From Salinibacterium sp. (lineage in GTDB: Bacteria; Actinomycetota; Actinomycetes; Actinomycetales; Microbacteriaceae): a DNA stretch of 64,000 bases. Positions 45,347-53,606 of the stretch are shown piece after piece. Location of the stretch: positions 310,001 through 374,000 of the forward strand of contig JAHBSZ010000001.1 of assembly GCA_019638845.1 (NCBI GenBank). The letters are read 5' to 3'. A model generated the notes under the pieces. That model saw only the letters and a program-made list of their open reading frames with translations, was not told where the DNA came from and did no database searches. Position numbers and translations under genes: made by a program. Numbering within the stretch: the first letter of the stretch is position 1; every line of letters starts with the position of its first letter.

Positions 45347-46144
45347 GTGTCTGCCATCGCTGAAGTGCGCCCCCCACGCTCGCACCTCGCACGGTACCGG
45401 CAATCCCTTTGGCTCCTGACCGTCCGAGATCTCCGGGTGCGCTATTCAACGTCGGCGCTTGGATATTTCTGGTCGATCCTCGACCCGCTCGTCATGGCGG
45501 GTATCTACTGGTTCGTGTTCACTCAGGTCTTCCACCGGGACGTGGGAAGCGAGCCGTACATCGTCTTCCTGCTCTCAGCACTGTTGCCATGGATGTGGTT
45601 CAACGGTGCCGTCTCCGACTGCACTCGCGCCTACATCCGCGAGGCAAAACTCATCCGCTCGACAAAGATTCCGCGCACGATCTGGGTCGTGCGCCTTGTG
45701 CTCTCGAAGGGAATCGAGTTTGTCGCGAGTCTGCCCGTACTCGCGCTCTTCGCTGTCATTGCCGGGGCCACGATCAACTGGGAGGCGGTCTTCTTCCTCC
45801 TCGCGGTCGTGATGCAGGCGATCCTGACCGTCGGCATTGGGCTCATCGTTGCGCCGTTGGTCATCTTCTTCCGGGACCTGGAGCGTGCAACGAAACTCAC
45901 ACTGAGGTTCCTGTTCTATGCGAGCCCCATCATCTACGGCGTCACCGACCTGCCCCGATCCCTGCACGTCGTGGCGAGCTTCAACCCGCTCGTGGGAATT
46001 CTCTCGATGTACCGATCCGCGTTCTTCCCAAACCAGCTCGACTGGCTCGCGATCGGTATCGGAGCAGGCGTCACGCTGGCGATTTTCGCCGTGGGCATCC
46101 TCGTCTTCACGCGCACCGAGCGTGCCGTGCTGAAGGAGATCTGA
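45347..46144 (+). CDS. Polysaccharide/teichoic acid ABC exporter permease (TagG-like)
   Basis: A 265-residue ABC-2 permease with six predicted helices. It starts with a cytoplasmic lead (RYRQSLWLLTVRDLRVRYSTS) and continues LGYFWSILDPLVMAGIYWFVF, a hallmark of Wzm/TagG proteins; REAKLIRSTKIPRTIWVV is the conserved cytoplasmic loop. It exports a lipid-linked glycopolymer. The stop overlaps the start of the ATPase gene by one base (TGATG). Confidence 0.92.
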   Translation: MSAIAEVRPPRSHLARYRQSLWLLTVRDLRVRYSTSALGYFWSILDPLVMAGIYWFVFTQVFHRDVGSEPYIVFLLSALLPWMWFNGAVSDCTRAYIREAKLIRSTKIPRTIWVVRLVLSKGIEFVASLPVLALFAVIAGATINWEAVFFLLAVVMQAILTVGIGLIVAPLVIFFRDLERATKLTLRFLFYASPIIYGVTDLPRSLHVVASFNPLVGILSMYRSAFFPNQLDWLAIGIGAGVTLAIFAVGILVFTRTERAVLKEI

Positions 46145-46881
46145 TGGCTGTCCCGGTTATCCGTGTCGATGACGCGGGAATCCGCTTCCGCCGCAACCGC
46201 CGATCACGCCGCAACTTCAAAGATCTCTTCGCAAGCCGCAAACGCCGCGCCCGGGCCAACGAGTTCTGGGCTTTGCGCAATGTCACATTCGACGTTCACC
46301 AGGGTGAGGCAATCGGCGTCGTTGGGCGCAACGGTCAGGGCAAGTCGACGTTGCTGAAGCTCGTCGCAGAAGTGATTCTGCCGGATGAGGGTGCCGTCTC
46401 GGTGCACGGTGGGGTTGCCCCCCTCATCGAGATCACCGGTGGTTTTGTCGACGACCTCACCGTGCGAGAGAACGTCTTCCTGACTGCCGGGCTGCACGGA
46501 ATGTCAAAGAGCGAAATCGCCGCACGCTTCGACGAAATTATCGCGTTCGCGGAGATCGGCGACTTTCTCGATACGCCGTACAAACACCTCTCCAGCGGGA
46601 TGCGCGTTCGTATCGCCTTTGCGGTGATTTCGCGGCTCGAAGAACCGATCATTCTCGTCGATGAAGTATTGGCAGTCGGCGACAAATCGTTCCGGGAGAA
46701 GTGCTACAAGCGCATCGAAGAACTCCTGGCCGGCGGGCGCACCCTGTTCTTCGTCTCGCACAACGAACGGGACCTCCGTAGATTCTGCACTCGTGGGCTT
46801 TACCTCGACAAGGGCGCGCTCGTGCTTGACGGGCCGATTGGCGACATCCTCGATCGCTACAACGCGGACTACGGAACCTGA
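46144..46881 (+). CDS. Polysaccharide/teichoic acid ABC exporter ATPase (TagH/Wzt-like)
   Basis: A 245-residue ATPase. Walker A is GRNGQGKST (61-69), the signature is LSSGMRVRIAFA, Walker B is ILVDEVLAVGD, and FFVSHNERD holds the switch His. The extended N-terminus with FRRNRRSRRNFKDLF before FWALRNVTFDV is typical of the Wzt/TagH group; there is no C-terminal carbohydrate-binding domain. It is coupled to the TagG-like permease. Confidence 0.93.
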   Translation: MAVPVIRVDDAGIRFRRNRRSRRNFKDLFASRKRRARANEFWALRNVTFDVHQGEAIGVVGRNGQGKSTLLKLVAEVILPDEGAVSVHGGVAPLIEITGGFVDDLTVRENVFLTAGLHGMSKSEIAARFDEIIAFAEIGDFLDTPYKHLSSGMRVRIAFAVISRLEEPIILVDEVLAVGDKSFREKCYKRIEELLAGGRTLFFVSHNERDLRRFCTRGLYLDKGALVLDGPIGDILDRYNADYGT

Positions 46882-46908
46882 TCCCGAGTGCTGTACAGCT
46901 CGGTCGAG

Positions 46909-46914
46909 TACGGT
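46909..46914 (+). promoter_or_regulatory. -10 box of a leaderless promoter for the 278-residue orphan
   Basis: TACGGT, 6 nt before the ATG at 46921, giving this gene transcription independent of the exporter genes. Confidence 0.5.
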
Positions 46915-46920
46915 TGAGCA

Positions 46921-47757
46921 ATGGCGAAAACGCGGGAGATCGACGTCTCCCATCCGATGGTCGTACGCGGCATCGATCGCGTCCTGACGGTACAGAGGCC
47001 GGTTGTGCTTGCCCACATTCGTGGCATTCGTCGCGGGCGGCCCAACGCCACTCCTGACGAGATCATCCGCACACTCGAGCGGCGCTATCTTGCCGCCGTG
47101 ACCACGGGTGGTGCGCTCGTGGGCGCTAGTTCGGTCGTGCCCGCTATCGGAACCGGAGCCTCGCTCGCTCTTTCCGGAGTCGAGACCGCTGGCTTCCTTG
47201 AAGCGAGCGCACTGTTCGCCCAGTCCGTCACAGAGGTGCACGGGATTGTGGTGGACGATCCCGATCGGGCACGCGCGCTCGTGATGACCATGGTGCTCGG
47301 TACAGCCGGCAGCGACCTCGTCCGACAACTTGCCGGCCAAGCGGGAGGGGGTACCGGCAAGACAGTGTTCTGGGGTGAGATGATCACCAAGAGCATGCCG
47401 CGTGCCGTGGTCGCCCCGATCGCGGACCGACTGAAGAAGACCTTCATGAAGAAGTTTGCTGTCGCTCAGGGCACCAATGTGGTGGGCCGGCTCATCCCGT
47501 TCGGGATCGGTGCCGTGATCGGCGGCGGCGGCAACCACCTCCTCGGCCGTCAGATCGTACGCACGGCGCGCGAAGGATTCGGACCCACGCCCGAAACATT
47601 CCCGGAATGGTTGGAGTTCGTTCCCAAGCAGCCCAAGCAGCCCAAGCAGCCCAAGGCACCGAAACAGCCCAGGGAGTCCAAAGTCCCCAAGGCGCCCACC
47701 CACCTGAAGCTGGAGCGCTTGCCGCGACGGAAGGCAATCGCGGCGCCGAAAGACTGA
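46921..47757 (+). CDS. Protein of unknown function with Gly/Ala-rich hydrophobic segments and a Lys/Pro-rich tail
   Basis: A 278-residue protein I cannot assign with confidence. Two Gly/Ala-rich hydrophobic stretches (about 60-90, TTGGALVGASSVVPAIGTGA; and about 190-210, PFGIGAVIGGGGNHLLG) could be membrane-inserting or glycine-zipper-like. The region between is helical with many charged residues. The last 45 residues contain PKQ repeats (KQPKQPKQPK) and are strongly basic. No enzyme motif. It follows the TagGH-like exporter and precedes another orphan on the same strand; each has its own leaderless -10 box. Confidence 0.7.
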   Translation: MAKTREIDVSHPMVVRGIDRVLTVQRPVVLAHIRGIRRGRPNATPDEIIRTLERRYLAAVTTGGALVGASSVVPAIGTGASLALSGVETAGFLEASALFAQSVTEVHGIVVDDPDRARALVMTMVLGTAGSDLVRQLAGQAGGGTGKTVFWGEMITKSMPRAVVAPIADRLKKTFMKKFAVAQGTNVVGRLIPFGIGAVIGGGGNHLLGRQIVRTAREGFGPTPETFPEWLEFVPKQPKQPKQPKAPKQPRESKVPKAPTHLKLERLPRRKAIAAPKD

Positions 47758-47775
47758 GCTGTCGTAGGTCGCGGT

Positions 47776-47781
47776 TACGCT
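47776..47781 (+). promoter_or_regulatory. -10 box of a leaderless promoter for the 89-residue orphan
   Basis: TACGCT, 7 nt before the ATG at 47789. Confidence 0.45.
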
Positions 47782-47788
47782 GTCATAC

Positions 47789-48058
47789 ATGTATGAGGAT
47801 GCCTACCGCGTACCGTTTCGGCTGGACCGTCGGCCACCGGTGTACGGACTGTTGAACACGAGCGACGAACGCGTGACCGGCGTCGCTATCACGATCCATG
47901 GGGCCGGGGTGCTGGCCGCCAACAACCCTGCCACGCTTCTTCCGGGCGAACGGCTCGACGTGACGGTCGCTGGGGCTCATCTGGAACGAGGCACGATTCT
48001 GGTGGTGCGCTGGCGCCGACTCGACGGCGTTGAGTACCTGTGGCGGGTGAACGCCTAG
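47789..48058 (+). CDS. Small beta-rich protein of unknown function
   Basis: An 89-residue soluble protein I do not recognise. Alternating hydrophobic residues (RVTGVAITIHGAGVL, RLDVTVAGAHLERGTILVVRW) suggest a single beta-sandwich-like domain. No Cys, signal peptide or membrane helix. It ends 3 nt from the convergent TagF-like gene and sits within the wall-polymer region. Confidence 0.6.
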   Translation: MYEDAYRVPFRLDRRPPVYGLLNTSDERVTGVAITIHGAGVLAANNPATLLPGERLDVTVAGAHLERGTILVVRWRRLDGVEYLWRVNA

Positions 48059-48061
48059 CTG

Positions 48062-49351
48062 CTACTCCGTCGTTGCGTCATCGTCATCATCATCGAACGG
48101 GTCACCCTCGCTGCCACGCGCATCCCCGATGTGAAGCTTGTCGTGCTTCTCCCACACTTTCATGAGTTTCGCGATCGCCGCGCGGAATCGTTTGGTCGCC
48201 TCGCCCGGAGTGGTGTCGCCGAAGTGGCGCTCCACCCAAAATTGCAGGCGGGCCTGAGCCCCTTCGTCGAACTGAACGCGGGTCGCGATCGCCACGATGT
48301 CCGAAACCTCGGAGGCGAGCAGCCACTCGCACGCGCCGAGGTACCCGCTTTCGTCGACCTCGGCGTCGGGCGACGCCGGGCGCGTGATGAGGAGCGGTTT
48401 GCCGGTGGCCAGCCGGTCGTAGACCATGGCCGAAATGTCGGTGATCGCGACATCCGGGGCAACGAGTTGCCACCCCAACTCATTCGAGGTGTCGAACACG
48501 TGCTGCGCTGTGGGATCCGCCGCGTTGGCCTTCGCGATTGCGGCGATGATCGCCTCATTCGCCGCCTTGTATTCGGGGTCGACGACTCCACTGCGGGGGT
48601 GCGGCCGGTAGATCAGTCGATGCTCAGGGGAGGCAAGCAACGATGTCGCGAGCGCGACCCCGTGCGTGGCGATGGAGCCGTACGCCGCAGCCGCGCGATC
48701 GCCCTCCCACGTTGGGGCGTACAACACCACCGTGCGGTCATCGGGAGCGTAGGGCAGCTCTCCCGCGAAGTGGTCGGCCTGCGGGCGGCCAATCGGGATC
48801 GCACGCCGCGCGAGGTCGAAGTCCCAGAGCTTGTGACGGAGGCGATCGATGGCCGCGTCGCCCGCCACGAAGCTGTAGTCGTATGCCTTGAACTGGTTGG
48901 TGGTCATGTACATCTTGTCGCTCTCACCATGGTTGATGAAAACGTGCCACATGCGTCCATACCTGAACATTTGAAAGTTCTTGGCGCTCTGGTTGACGTA
49001 GAAGACGATGCGGATGTCTTGGGTCTGCACGAAGCGCTCGAGGTCTGCGACATTGCGCAGGTAGTGCGCGGGAACTGGCGACTCTGCCCACAAGGCGAGC
49101 GCGGTGCTCGGGGCACGCGCAATAATCGCCACCGGCCATGTCGAGGCGAGTTCAGCGAGCGGCGCGTACCACTGCCGAAGTTGGTACAGGTTCACTTTGG
49201 TGTCAGCGAAGTACACGGCGATCTTGATGCTGCCCGGTGCAGGCAGCGGATGCGACGGCAACTGCCTCGCGACTGCCCCACGATTGCGGCGGGAGATGAA
49301 CATGTTGCGGACCAGTCGCTGAGCGGTCCTGATGTCTTTCAGTAAAGGCAC
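48062..49351 (-). CDS. CDP-glycerol glycerophosphotransferase family protein (TagB/TagF-like)
   Basis: A 429-residue peripheral membrane enzyme of the family that transfers polyol phosphate from a CDP-activated donor to build or prime a teichoic-acid-like chain. Landmarks: the basic N-terminal region that binds membrane, HVFINHGESDKMYMTTNQ (catalytic His), VVLYAPTWEG and LIYRPHPRSG (second His) and DVAITDISAMVYDRLATGKPLL. The C-terminus is a short Asp-rich tail. I prefer GTG 49351, 7 nt after the upstream stop; GTG 49384 overlapping the upstream gene is equally open. The repeat domain expected for large processive TagF proteins is absent, so it may be a primase-type or short polymerase. Confidence 0.86.
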   Translation of the reverse strand: MPLLKDIRTAQRLVRNMFISRRNRGAVARQLPSHPLPAPGSIKIAVYFADTKVNLYQLRQWYAPLAELASTWPVAIIARAPSTALALWAESPVPAHYLRNVADLERFVQTQDIRIVFYVNQSAKNFQMFRYGRMWHVFINHGESDKMYMTTNQFKAYDYSFVAGDAAIDRLRHKLWDFDLARRAIPIGRPQADHFAGELPYAPDDRTVVLYAPTWEGDRAAAAYGSIATHGVALATSLLASPEHRLIYRPHPRSGVVDPEYKAANEAIIAAIAKANAADPTAQHVFDTSNELGWQLVAPDVAITDISAMVYDRLATGKPLLITRPASPDAEVDESGYLGACEWLLASEVSDIVAIATRVQFDEGAQARLQFWVERHFGDTTPGEATKRFRAAIAKLMKVWEKHDKLHIGDARGSEGDPFDDDDDDATTE

Positions 49352-49358
49352 ATGTCCA

Positions 49359-50234
49359 TCAAACCAGCGGCGGGCGACCCGCACGCGCCATGCGCCACAC
49401 CGTTATCCACTTGATGCGTCGACGGCCGCCGGGGTTCTCTCGCCAGCCTGCGACCCAACCACCGAGCCACGCACGCAGACCAGTGGGGTTGCGCATCGAG
49501 CGCAGGAGCTGGATACCCGTCCAACTAGCCACGTAGATCGGCGCCAGCAACCATGGCAGGTTTCGTTTCGCGAGCCACAGCCGGTTTCGAGCGTTGAGCC
49601 GGTAGTAGTACGAGTGTCGGGCTGGATCGATTGCGGGGTGGTGTGCGACGAGATCGCCCGCGTACAACACCCGGTGCCCGGTGTCCCATACTCGCCACGC
49701 GAGCTCAATGCCCTCGTGCGCGTAGAAATAGGGGCCACCCCATCCACCTACCGCGTCGTACACCGACCTGGGCAGCAATGTCGCACCCTCCCATACCGAG
49801 AAGACATTGCTCGAGTGTTCGGGATCACCCTTACGAATGCGTGGGATCCACCGCCTCGGGTTCGAGACTCCCGTGGGATCTACTACCCGTGGCTGAAGGA
49901 GACCGATCGATGGATCGGCTTCGATCTTCGCGATCGCGTCTGCCAGAAAGGTGGGCGATGGGATGCTCGCGTCGTCGTCGAGGAAGAACATGTAGTCCCC
50001 CGTCACCATGTCGGCACCCGCGTTGCGGCCGGCGGGGATCCCGAGGTTGTCGGGTAAGTGCAGCCCGCGAACCCCGCGCGGCAAGCCCACCGGCAGCCAA
50101 GCGTTGCCGACAACGACCACATCGAGACTCACGCCGGTCTGCGCAGCGAGACTCGCGAGACCACGTGCGAGGTCATCCGGCCGGGTGCCTTGGCTGAGCG
50201 AAACGACGCCGACGACCGGGACTGTGGCGGCCAC
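49359..50234 (-). CDS. Family 2 glycosyltransferase
   Basis: A 291-residue GT-A enzyme. The donor-site motif is FFLDDDASIP (about 83-92), preceded by NLGIPAGRNAGADMVTGDY, and the acceptor/base region is YFYAHEGIELAWRVWDTGH. The C-terminal part has a hydrophobic, Trp-rich segment near 220-255 that could associate with membrane. The GTG start abuts the upstream TAG stop, so it is translated with the CDP-alcohol transferase. It probably decorates or builds the wall polymer; the sugar is unknown. Confidence 0.86.
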   Translation of the reverse strand: MAATVPVVGVVSLSQGTRPDDLARGLASLAAQTGVSLDVVVVGNAWLPVGLPRGVRGLHLPDNLGIPAGRNAGADMVTGDYMFFLDDDASIPSPTFLADAIAKIEADPSIGLLQPRVVDPTGVSNPRRWIPRIRKGDPEHSSNVFSVWEGATLLPRSVYDAVGGWGGPYFYAHEGIELAWRVWDTGHRVLYAGDLVAHHPAIDPARHSYYYRLNARNRLWLAKRNLPWLLAPIYVASWTGIQLLRSMRNPTGLRAWLGGWVAGWRENPGGRRRIKWITVWRMARAGRPPLV

Positions 50235-51053
50235 CTAGGACCGCACCCGTTTCGATGCCATGATCGCCACAAAGTGTCCAACCAGCGCGAGCACGGCGAG
50301 CGGCACCAGGGCCAGCACGAGGATGCGGTCGGCGAGCAGAGGCGGCAAGAACAACCCCACGATCGCCGTGGCAAAGGCGAGCATCGTGAGCTCGACCGAG
50401 TGGTAGAGGCGGTGGAACGGCACGAATTTCGCCGCGCGACGCAGCCGTGCAACGAGTGCTTGGCTCGGTTCGGCTTCGCCCTTGCGATCACTGAGCTTGG
50501 CCAGCCCCGCGTTCGCGCGTGCGACGTGCACCATGTCATTGAGCGCCTTATTGAGCACGATGACGAGCGCGAGCGCAAACCCAGCCGTCGTCCAGGCGAA
50601 GTCCGCAGGAAACTCGAGCGGCCAGCCTGCGGCCCGAATACCCAGCACGATCGGGATAAGCGCTTCGGTCGAGTAGTGCCCGACCTTGTCGAGGAATACA
50701 CCGGCGGGCGAGCTTATACCACGCCACCGAGCAACCTCACCATCGGAGCAGTCCACGAGCATCTGAAGCTGGCCCATTACCAGGGCTAGGGACGCTCCCG
50801 CGACTCCGGGGATGAGCAACGACGCAGCGGTAGCCCAGCCCACAAGAATCATCAGCCCGGTGACCCCGTTGGCGCTGATGCTTGTCTTGAGTAGCAGCCA
50901 GGTGAGGTAGGGCGAAATGCCCCGAAGGTACAAGGACGCCGTCCAGTGCTCGGCGTTCGCTCGCTGGCGGACCTCGGGTGGTTGGCTCACCCCACGCAAC
51001 TGCGCGATGCTCGTGGGTCTGGCGGGGTGACTTTCGATGGTCACTGACGTCAC
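50235..51053 (-). CDS. CDP-alcohol phosphatidyltransferase family membrane protein (variant motif)
   Basis: A 272-residue membrane enzyme with about six helices. The CDP-alcohol motif is DCSDGEVARWRGISSPAGVF followed by LDKVGH: Asp101, Asp104, Gly105, Ala108, Arg109, Gly118 and Asp122 are kept, but the last Asp of the usual D-x2-D-G-x2-A-R-x8-G-x3-D-x3-D is His126. It should join a CDP-alcohol with an alcohol acceptor. Position between a GT2 and another GT2, near a nucleotidyltransferase and a TagF-like enzyme, points to wall polymer or a special phosphoglycolipid rather than bulk phospholipid. GTG 51053 overlaps the stop of the upstream gene (GTGA). Confidence 0.83.
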   Translation of the reverse strand: MTSVTIESHPARPTSIAQLRGVSQPPEVRQRANAEHWTASLYLRGISPYLTWLLLKTSISANGVTGLMILVGWATAASLLIPGVAGASLALVMGQLQMLVDCSDGEVARWRGISSPAGVFLDKVGHYSTEALIPIVLGIRAAGWPLEFPADFAWTTAGFALALVIVLNKALNDMVHVARANAGLAKLSDRKGEAEPSQALVARLRRAAKFVPFHRLYHSVELTMLAFATAIVGLFLPPLLADRILVLALVPLAVLALVGHFVAIMASKRVRS

Positions 51054-52075
51054 CTTCCCGTGTGCACAGTGATATTGCGAGTCAGCTTGAGGAAACCGAG
51101 CACGAAACCGATGCCCCAGCCGAAGTGGATGCACGGCAACACTACGAGGTACCACAGGCCGGTGCGTAGCCCTTCCCGCGCCGCGTTCACGGATGCCGCC
51201 ACCACAAGCAGCGCGTACACCGCGGGGACGACGAACGCGACAACGAGCCAGGTCACACCGGTGGTGAGGCCCACCACGCCAACGATGAGAGTCGCGAGGA
51301 TGCCGATGACGGCCAGCGGCGGCACGAAATACCGCAGTCCGTTGGCAGTACCGAAGCGCCGCGCGAGTTCGCCGCGCCAGATTCCGGTGGCAACGAACTG
51401 TCGGATGAGCTTGCGCAGACTGGCACGGGGCCGGTACACCACGGTGAGTTCAGGAGTGAACCAGACGGTTCCGCCCGTGGCACGCAGTCGACGATTGAGT
51501 TCCCAGTCCTGGCCGCGCTTGATGCCTTCGTCAAAGAGTCCGACCTCGAGAAGTCGTTGACGCAGGAACACGCCGAGATAAGCAGTATCGGCCGGACCGG
51601 CCTTTCCACCGACGTGATGCTGCGTCCCACCAAGCCCCTCCCGTGAGCCGTAGGCGTGCGCGACGGCCTTCTGGAAAGGGGTTGTCCCCTCCGCTTTCAT
51701 GATGCCGCCAACATTGTCGGCGCCGGTCTCCAAGAGCACCCGCACCGCGACGCGCGTGTAGTCACGGGGAAGCACGGAGTGGGCATCCACTCGCACCACA
51801 ATCGGGTTCACGGATGCCAAAATCGCGACGTTCAACCCACCGGGCGTCGACCCCAATTCATTGGGCAGGCTCCGGATGCGGGGATCGACGCGGGACATCT
51901 CAGCGATCACGTCGTTCGTGCCATCGACGCTGGGACCCAGCGCGAGGATCACCTCGAACGGTCCCTCGTAGTCCTGATCGATGAGGCTGTTGACTGCGGC
52001 CTCAATATGCTCCACCTCGTTGAGGACCGGCATGACGTAGGAGACGCCGGGAAGAGCGTCGGACTGCTTCGCCAT
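51050..52075 (-). CDS. Family 2 glycosyltransferase with C-terminal membrane helices
   Basis: A 341-residue enzyme. N-terminal GT-A domain: VSYVMPVLNEVEHIEAAVNS, VVRVDAHSVLPRDY (metal-site Asp-x-His form) and FDEGIKRGQDWELNRRLRATGG (catalytic Asp region with QDWELNRR). Three hydrophobic segments follow from about 250. The arrangement resembles SuccinoglycanBP/ExoA-type transferases acting at the membrane. ATG 52075 is preferred to an in-frame TTG three codons upstream. First gene of the four-gene minus-strand wall-polymer set. Confidence 0.86.
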   Translation of the reverse strand: MAKQSDALPGVSYVMPVLNEVEHIEAAVNSLIDQDYEGPFEVILALGPSVDGTNDVIAEMSRVDPRIRSLPNELGSTPGGLNVAILASVNPIVVRVDAHSVLPRDYTRVAVRVLLETGADNVGGIMKAEGTTPFQKAVAHAYGSREGLGGTQHHVGGKAGPADTAYLGVFLRQRLLEVGLFDEGIKRGQDWELNRRLRATGGTVWFTPELTVVYRPRASLRKLIRQFVATGIWRGELARRFGTANGLRYFVPPLAVIGILATLIVGVVGLTTGVTWLVVAFVVPAVYALLVVAASVNAAREGLRTGLWYLVVLPCIHFGWGIGFVLGFLKLTRNITVHTGR

Positions 52076-52100
52076 GGGATCCAATTGAGTCGAGCTGGGT

Positions 52101-52138
52101 GGTTGGTCGAGCCTACCAAGCGGCAGGCTCGACCAGCC
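52101..52138 (-). terminator. Hairpin terminator after the HtrA-type protease gene
   Basis: GGTTGGTCGAGCCT and AGGCTCGACCAGCC pair over 14 positions (one mismatch) around a 10-nt loop, 1 nt after the protease stop. No T-run. It separates the protease from the glycosyltransferase gene on the same strand. Confidence 0.72.
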
Positions 52139-52139
52139 C

Positions 52140-53471
52140 TTACTTCAGCTCGCCGAGTGTCACGTCGACCTGCCCGGCACTGCCGTCACGTACGTAGGTG
52201 ACGGTCGCCTTCGAGCCCGCGGCGACAGCGCGCACCTGAGCAGTGAGGTCGGTCTTGCCCGTGACGGGCAGCCCATTGAATTTGGTCACGATGTCTCCGA
52301 CCTTGAGGCCGGCCTGGTCGGCAGCTCCACCGCTGGTCAGCTCTACGATCGAAGCGCCGACAACTGTCGGGTTCTTCTGGTTGGTGTCTTCGGTAACGTC
52401 GGTCACGGAGGCCCCCAACAGGCCGTGCGTTGCGGTGCCCGTCTGCCGAATCTCCTGAGCGATGCGCTGGGCAAGGTTGGAGGGGATGGCGAACCCCACA
52501 CCGATCGAACCGGACTGCGAACCGGAACTGGTGCTGCTAGCCGAAGCGATAGCGACATTGATCCCGATCACATTGCCGTCGGAGTCGAGCAGCGCGCCAC
52601 CCGAGTTGCCGGGGTTGATCGCGGCGTCCGTCTGGATGACCGAGAGCGAGATCGTCGCGGAGGATGCGGCGCCCTGTGTGTTTTGCCCCGGCATATCGAA
52701 GTTGAAGAACGGGTCGCTGCCCTGGTTGGGCGTTGTGTCTTGGGTACTCGTGTCCGGCGGCACAGCGGAAGACGCAATGGTAATGCTGCGGTTGAGCGCA
52801 CTCACGATGCCGTCGGTGACGGTTCCGGCAAGACCAAGTGGCGCGCCTATCGCGATCGCGGTGTCGCCCACGTTCAGATTCGACGAGTCTGCGAAGGTCG
52901 CGGGCTGAAGGTCGGTGACTCCGTCCACCTTGATGACGGCGAGGTCCGAGATCGGGTCCGTGCCAACGATGGTGGCCGTAAAGAGCCGGCCGTCGCTGGT
53001 GGTCACGGTGATCTTCGGGTTCGAGATCTGTCCGTCGAGGGTCACGACGTGCGTGTTGGTGAGGATGAAGCCATCCTTGCTCAGGACGACTCCCGAGCCG
53101 GTGCCGCCAGCGTTGGCAGACAGGACACCGATCGTGACGACCGACGGCATGGATCGCGCAGCGACCGCGGTCACCTGGGTCGCGCTTGTCGTGTCGTTGA
53201 CCGTGATCGTCGTCGGGTTCGCGGTGCCCACGACCGCCGTTCCGCTGGTGTTGCTTGAGGTCGCCCACAGGGTTACTCCCGCGCCGGACACTCCACCAAC
53301 GAGCGCACCCACCGCGAGCGCCGCCACGAGGCCCATCACAACCGGGGTGCGTTTAACGAAAGATGCGCCGGTGTGCACCTGCTCCGGTGCCGGTTCGGTC
53401 ACCGCGGCGGGGGCGAGTGAGTGAGAGCTGTCGAGGGAACCCGTGGTCGGGTCCTGGGGCGCGTCGGTCAT
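52140..53471 (-). CDS. Membrane-anchored trypsin-like serine protease with PDZ domain (HtrA/DegP type)
   Basis: A 443-residue protease. A cytoplasmic Pro-rich head (to about 45) and one membrane helix precede the extracytoplasmic protease. The catalytic triad is in ILTNTHVVTLDG (His), ISDLAVIKVDG (Asp) and NPGNSGGALLD (Ser). A PDZ domain occupies the last 95 residues (GASIVELTSGGAADQAGLKVGDIV). Such enzymes handle misfolded envelope proteins. ATG 53471 has AAGGAG 8 nt upstream, so longer in-frame starts are rejected. Confidence 0.93.
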   Translation of the reverse strand: MTDAPQDPTTGSLDSSHSLAPAAVTEPAPEQVHTGASFVKRTPVVMGLVAALAVGALVGGVSGAGVTLWATSSNTSGTAVVGTANPTTITVNDTTSATQVTAVAARSMPSVVTIGVLSANAGGTGSGVVLSKDGFILTNTHVVTLDGQISNPKITVTTSDGRLFTATIVGTDPISDLAVIKVDGVTDLQPATFADSSNLNVGDTAIAIGAPLGLAGTVTDGIVSALNRSITIASSAVPPDTSTQDTTPNQGSDPFFNFDMPGQNTQGAASSATISLSVIQTDAAINPGNSGGALLDSDGNVIGINVAIASASSTSSGSQSGSIGVGFAIPSNLAQRIAQEIRQTGTATHGLLGASVTDVTEDTNQKNPTVVGASIVELTSGGAADQAGLKVGDIVTKFNGLPVTGKTDLTAQVRAVAAGSKATVTYVRDGSAGQVDVTLGELK

Positions 53472-53594
53472 GATGGATGCTCCTTCCAAAGCCATGCCAG
53501 CATTCATCGCCAACCTGAATATTGTATTTGGAGGTGCTGTGAGGCAGCCGCCGTATTGCAGAAGGTTGGATGGGAGGGGCGCCAGCGCACGCCA

Positions 53595-53600
53595 TAGGCT
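53595..53600 (+). promoter_or_regulatory. -10 box of a leaderless promoter for the aminotransferase
   Basis: TAGGCT, 6 nt before the GTG at 53607. It lies in the 135-bp region shared with the divergent protease gene, where I see no other clear element. Confidence 0.5.
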
Positions 53601-53606
53601 CACAGT

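Noticed and set aside
48131-49345. About 400-codon open frame on the plus strand opposite the TagF-like gene
   Set aside because: No recognisable motif, and the minus-strand protein has the catalytic landmarks of the TagF/TagB family.
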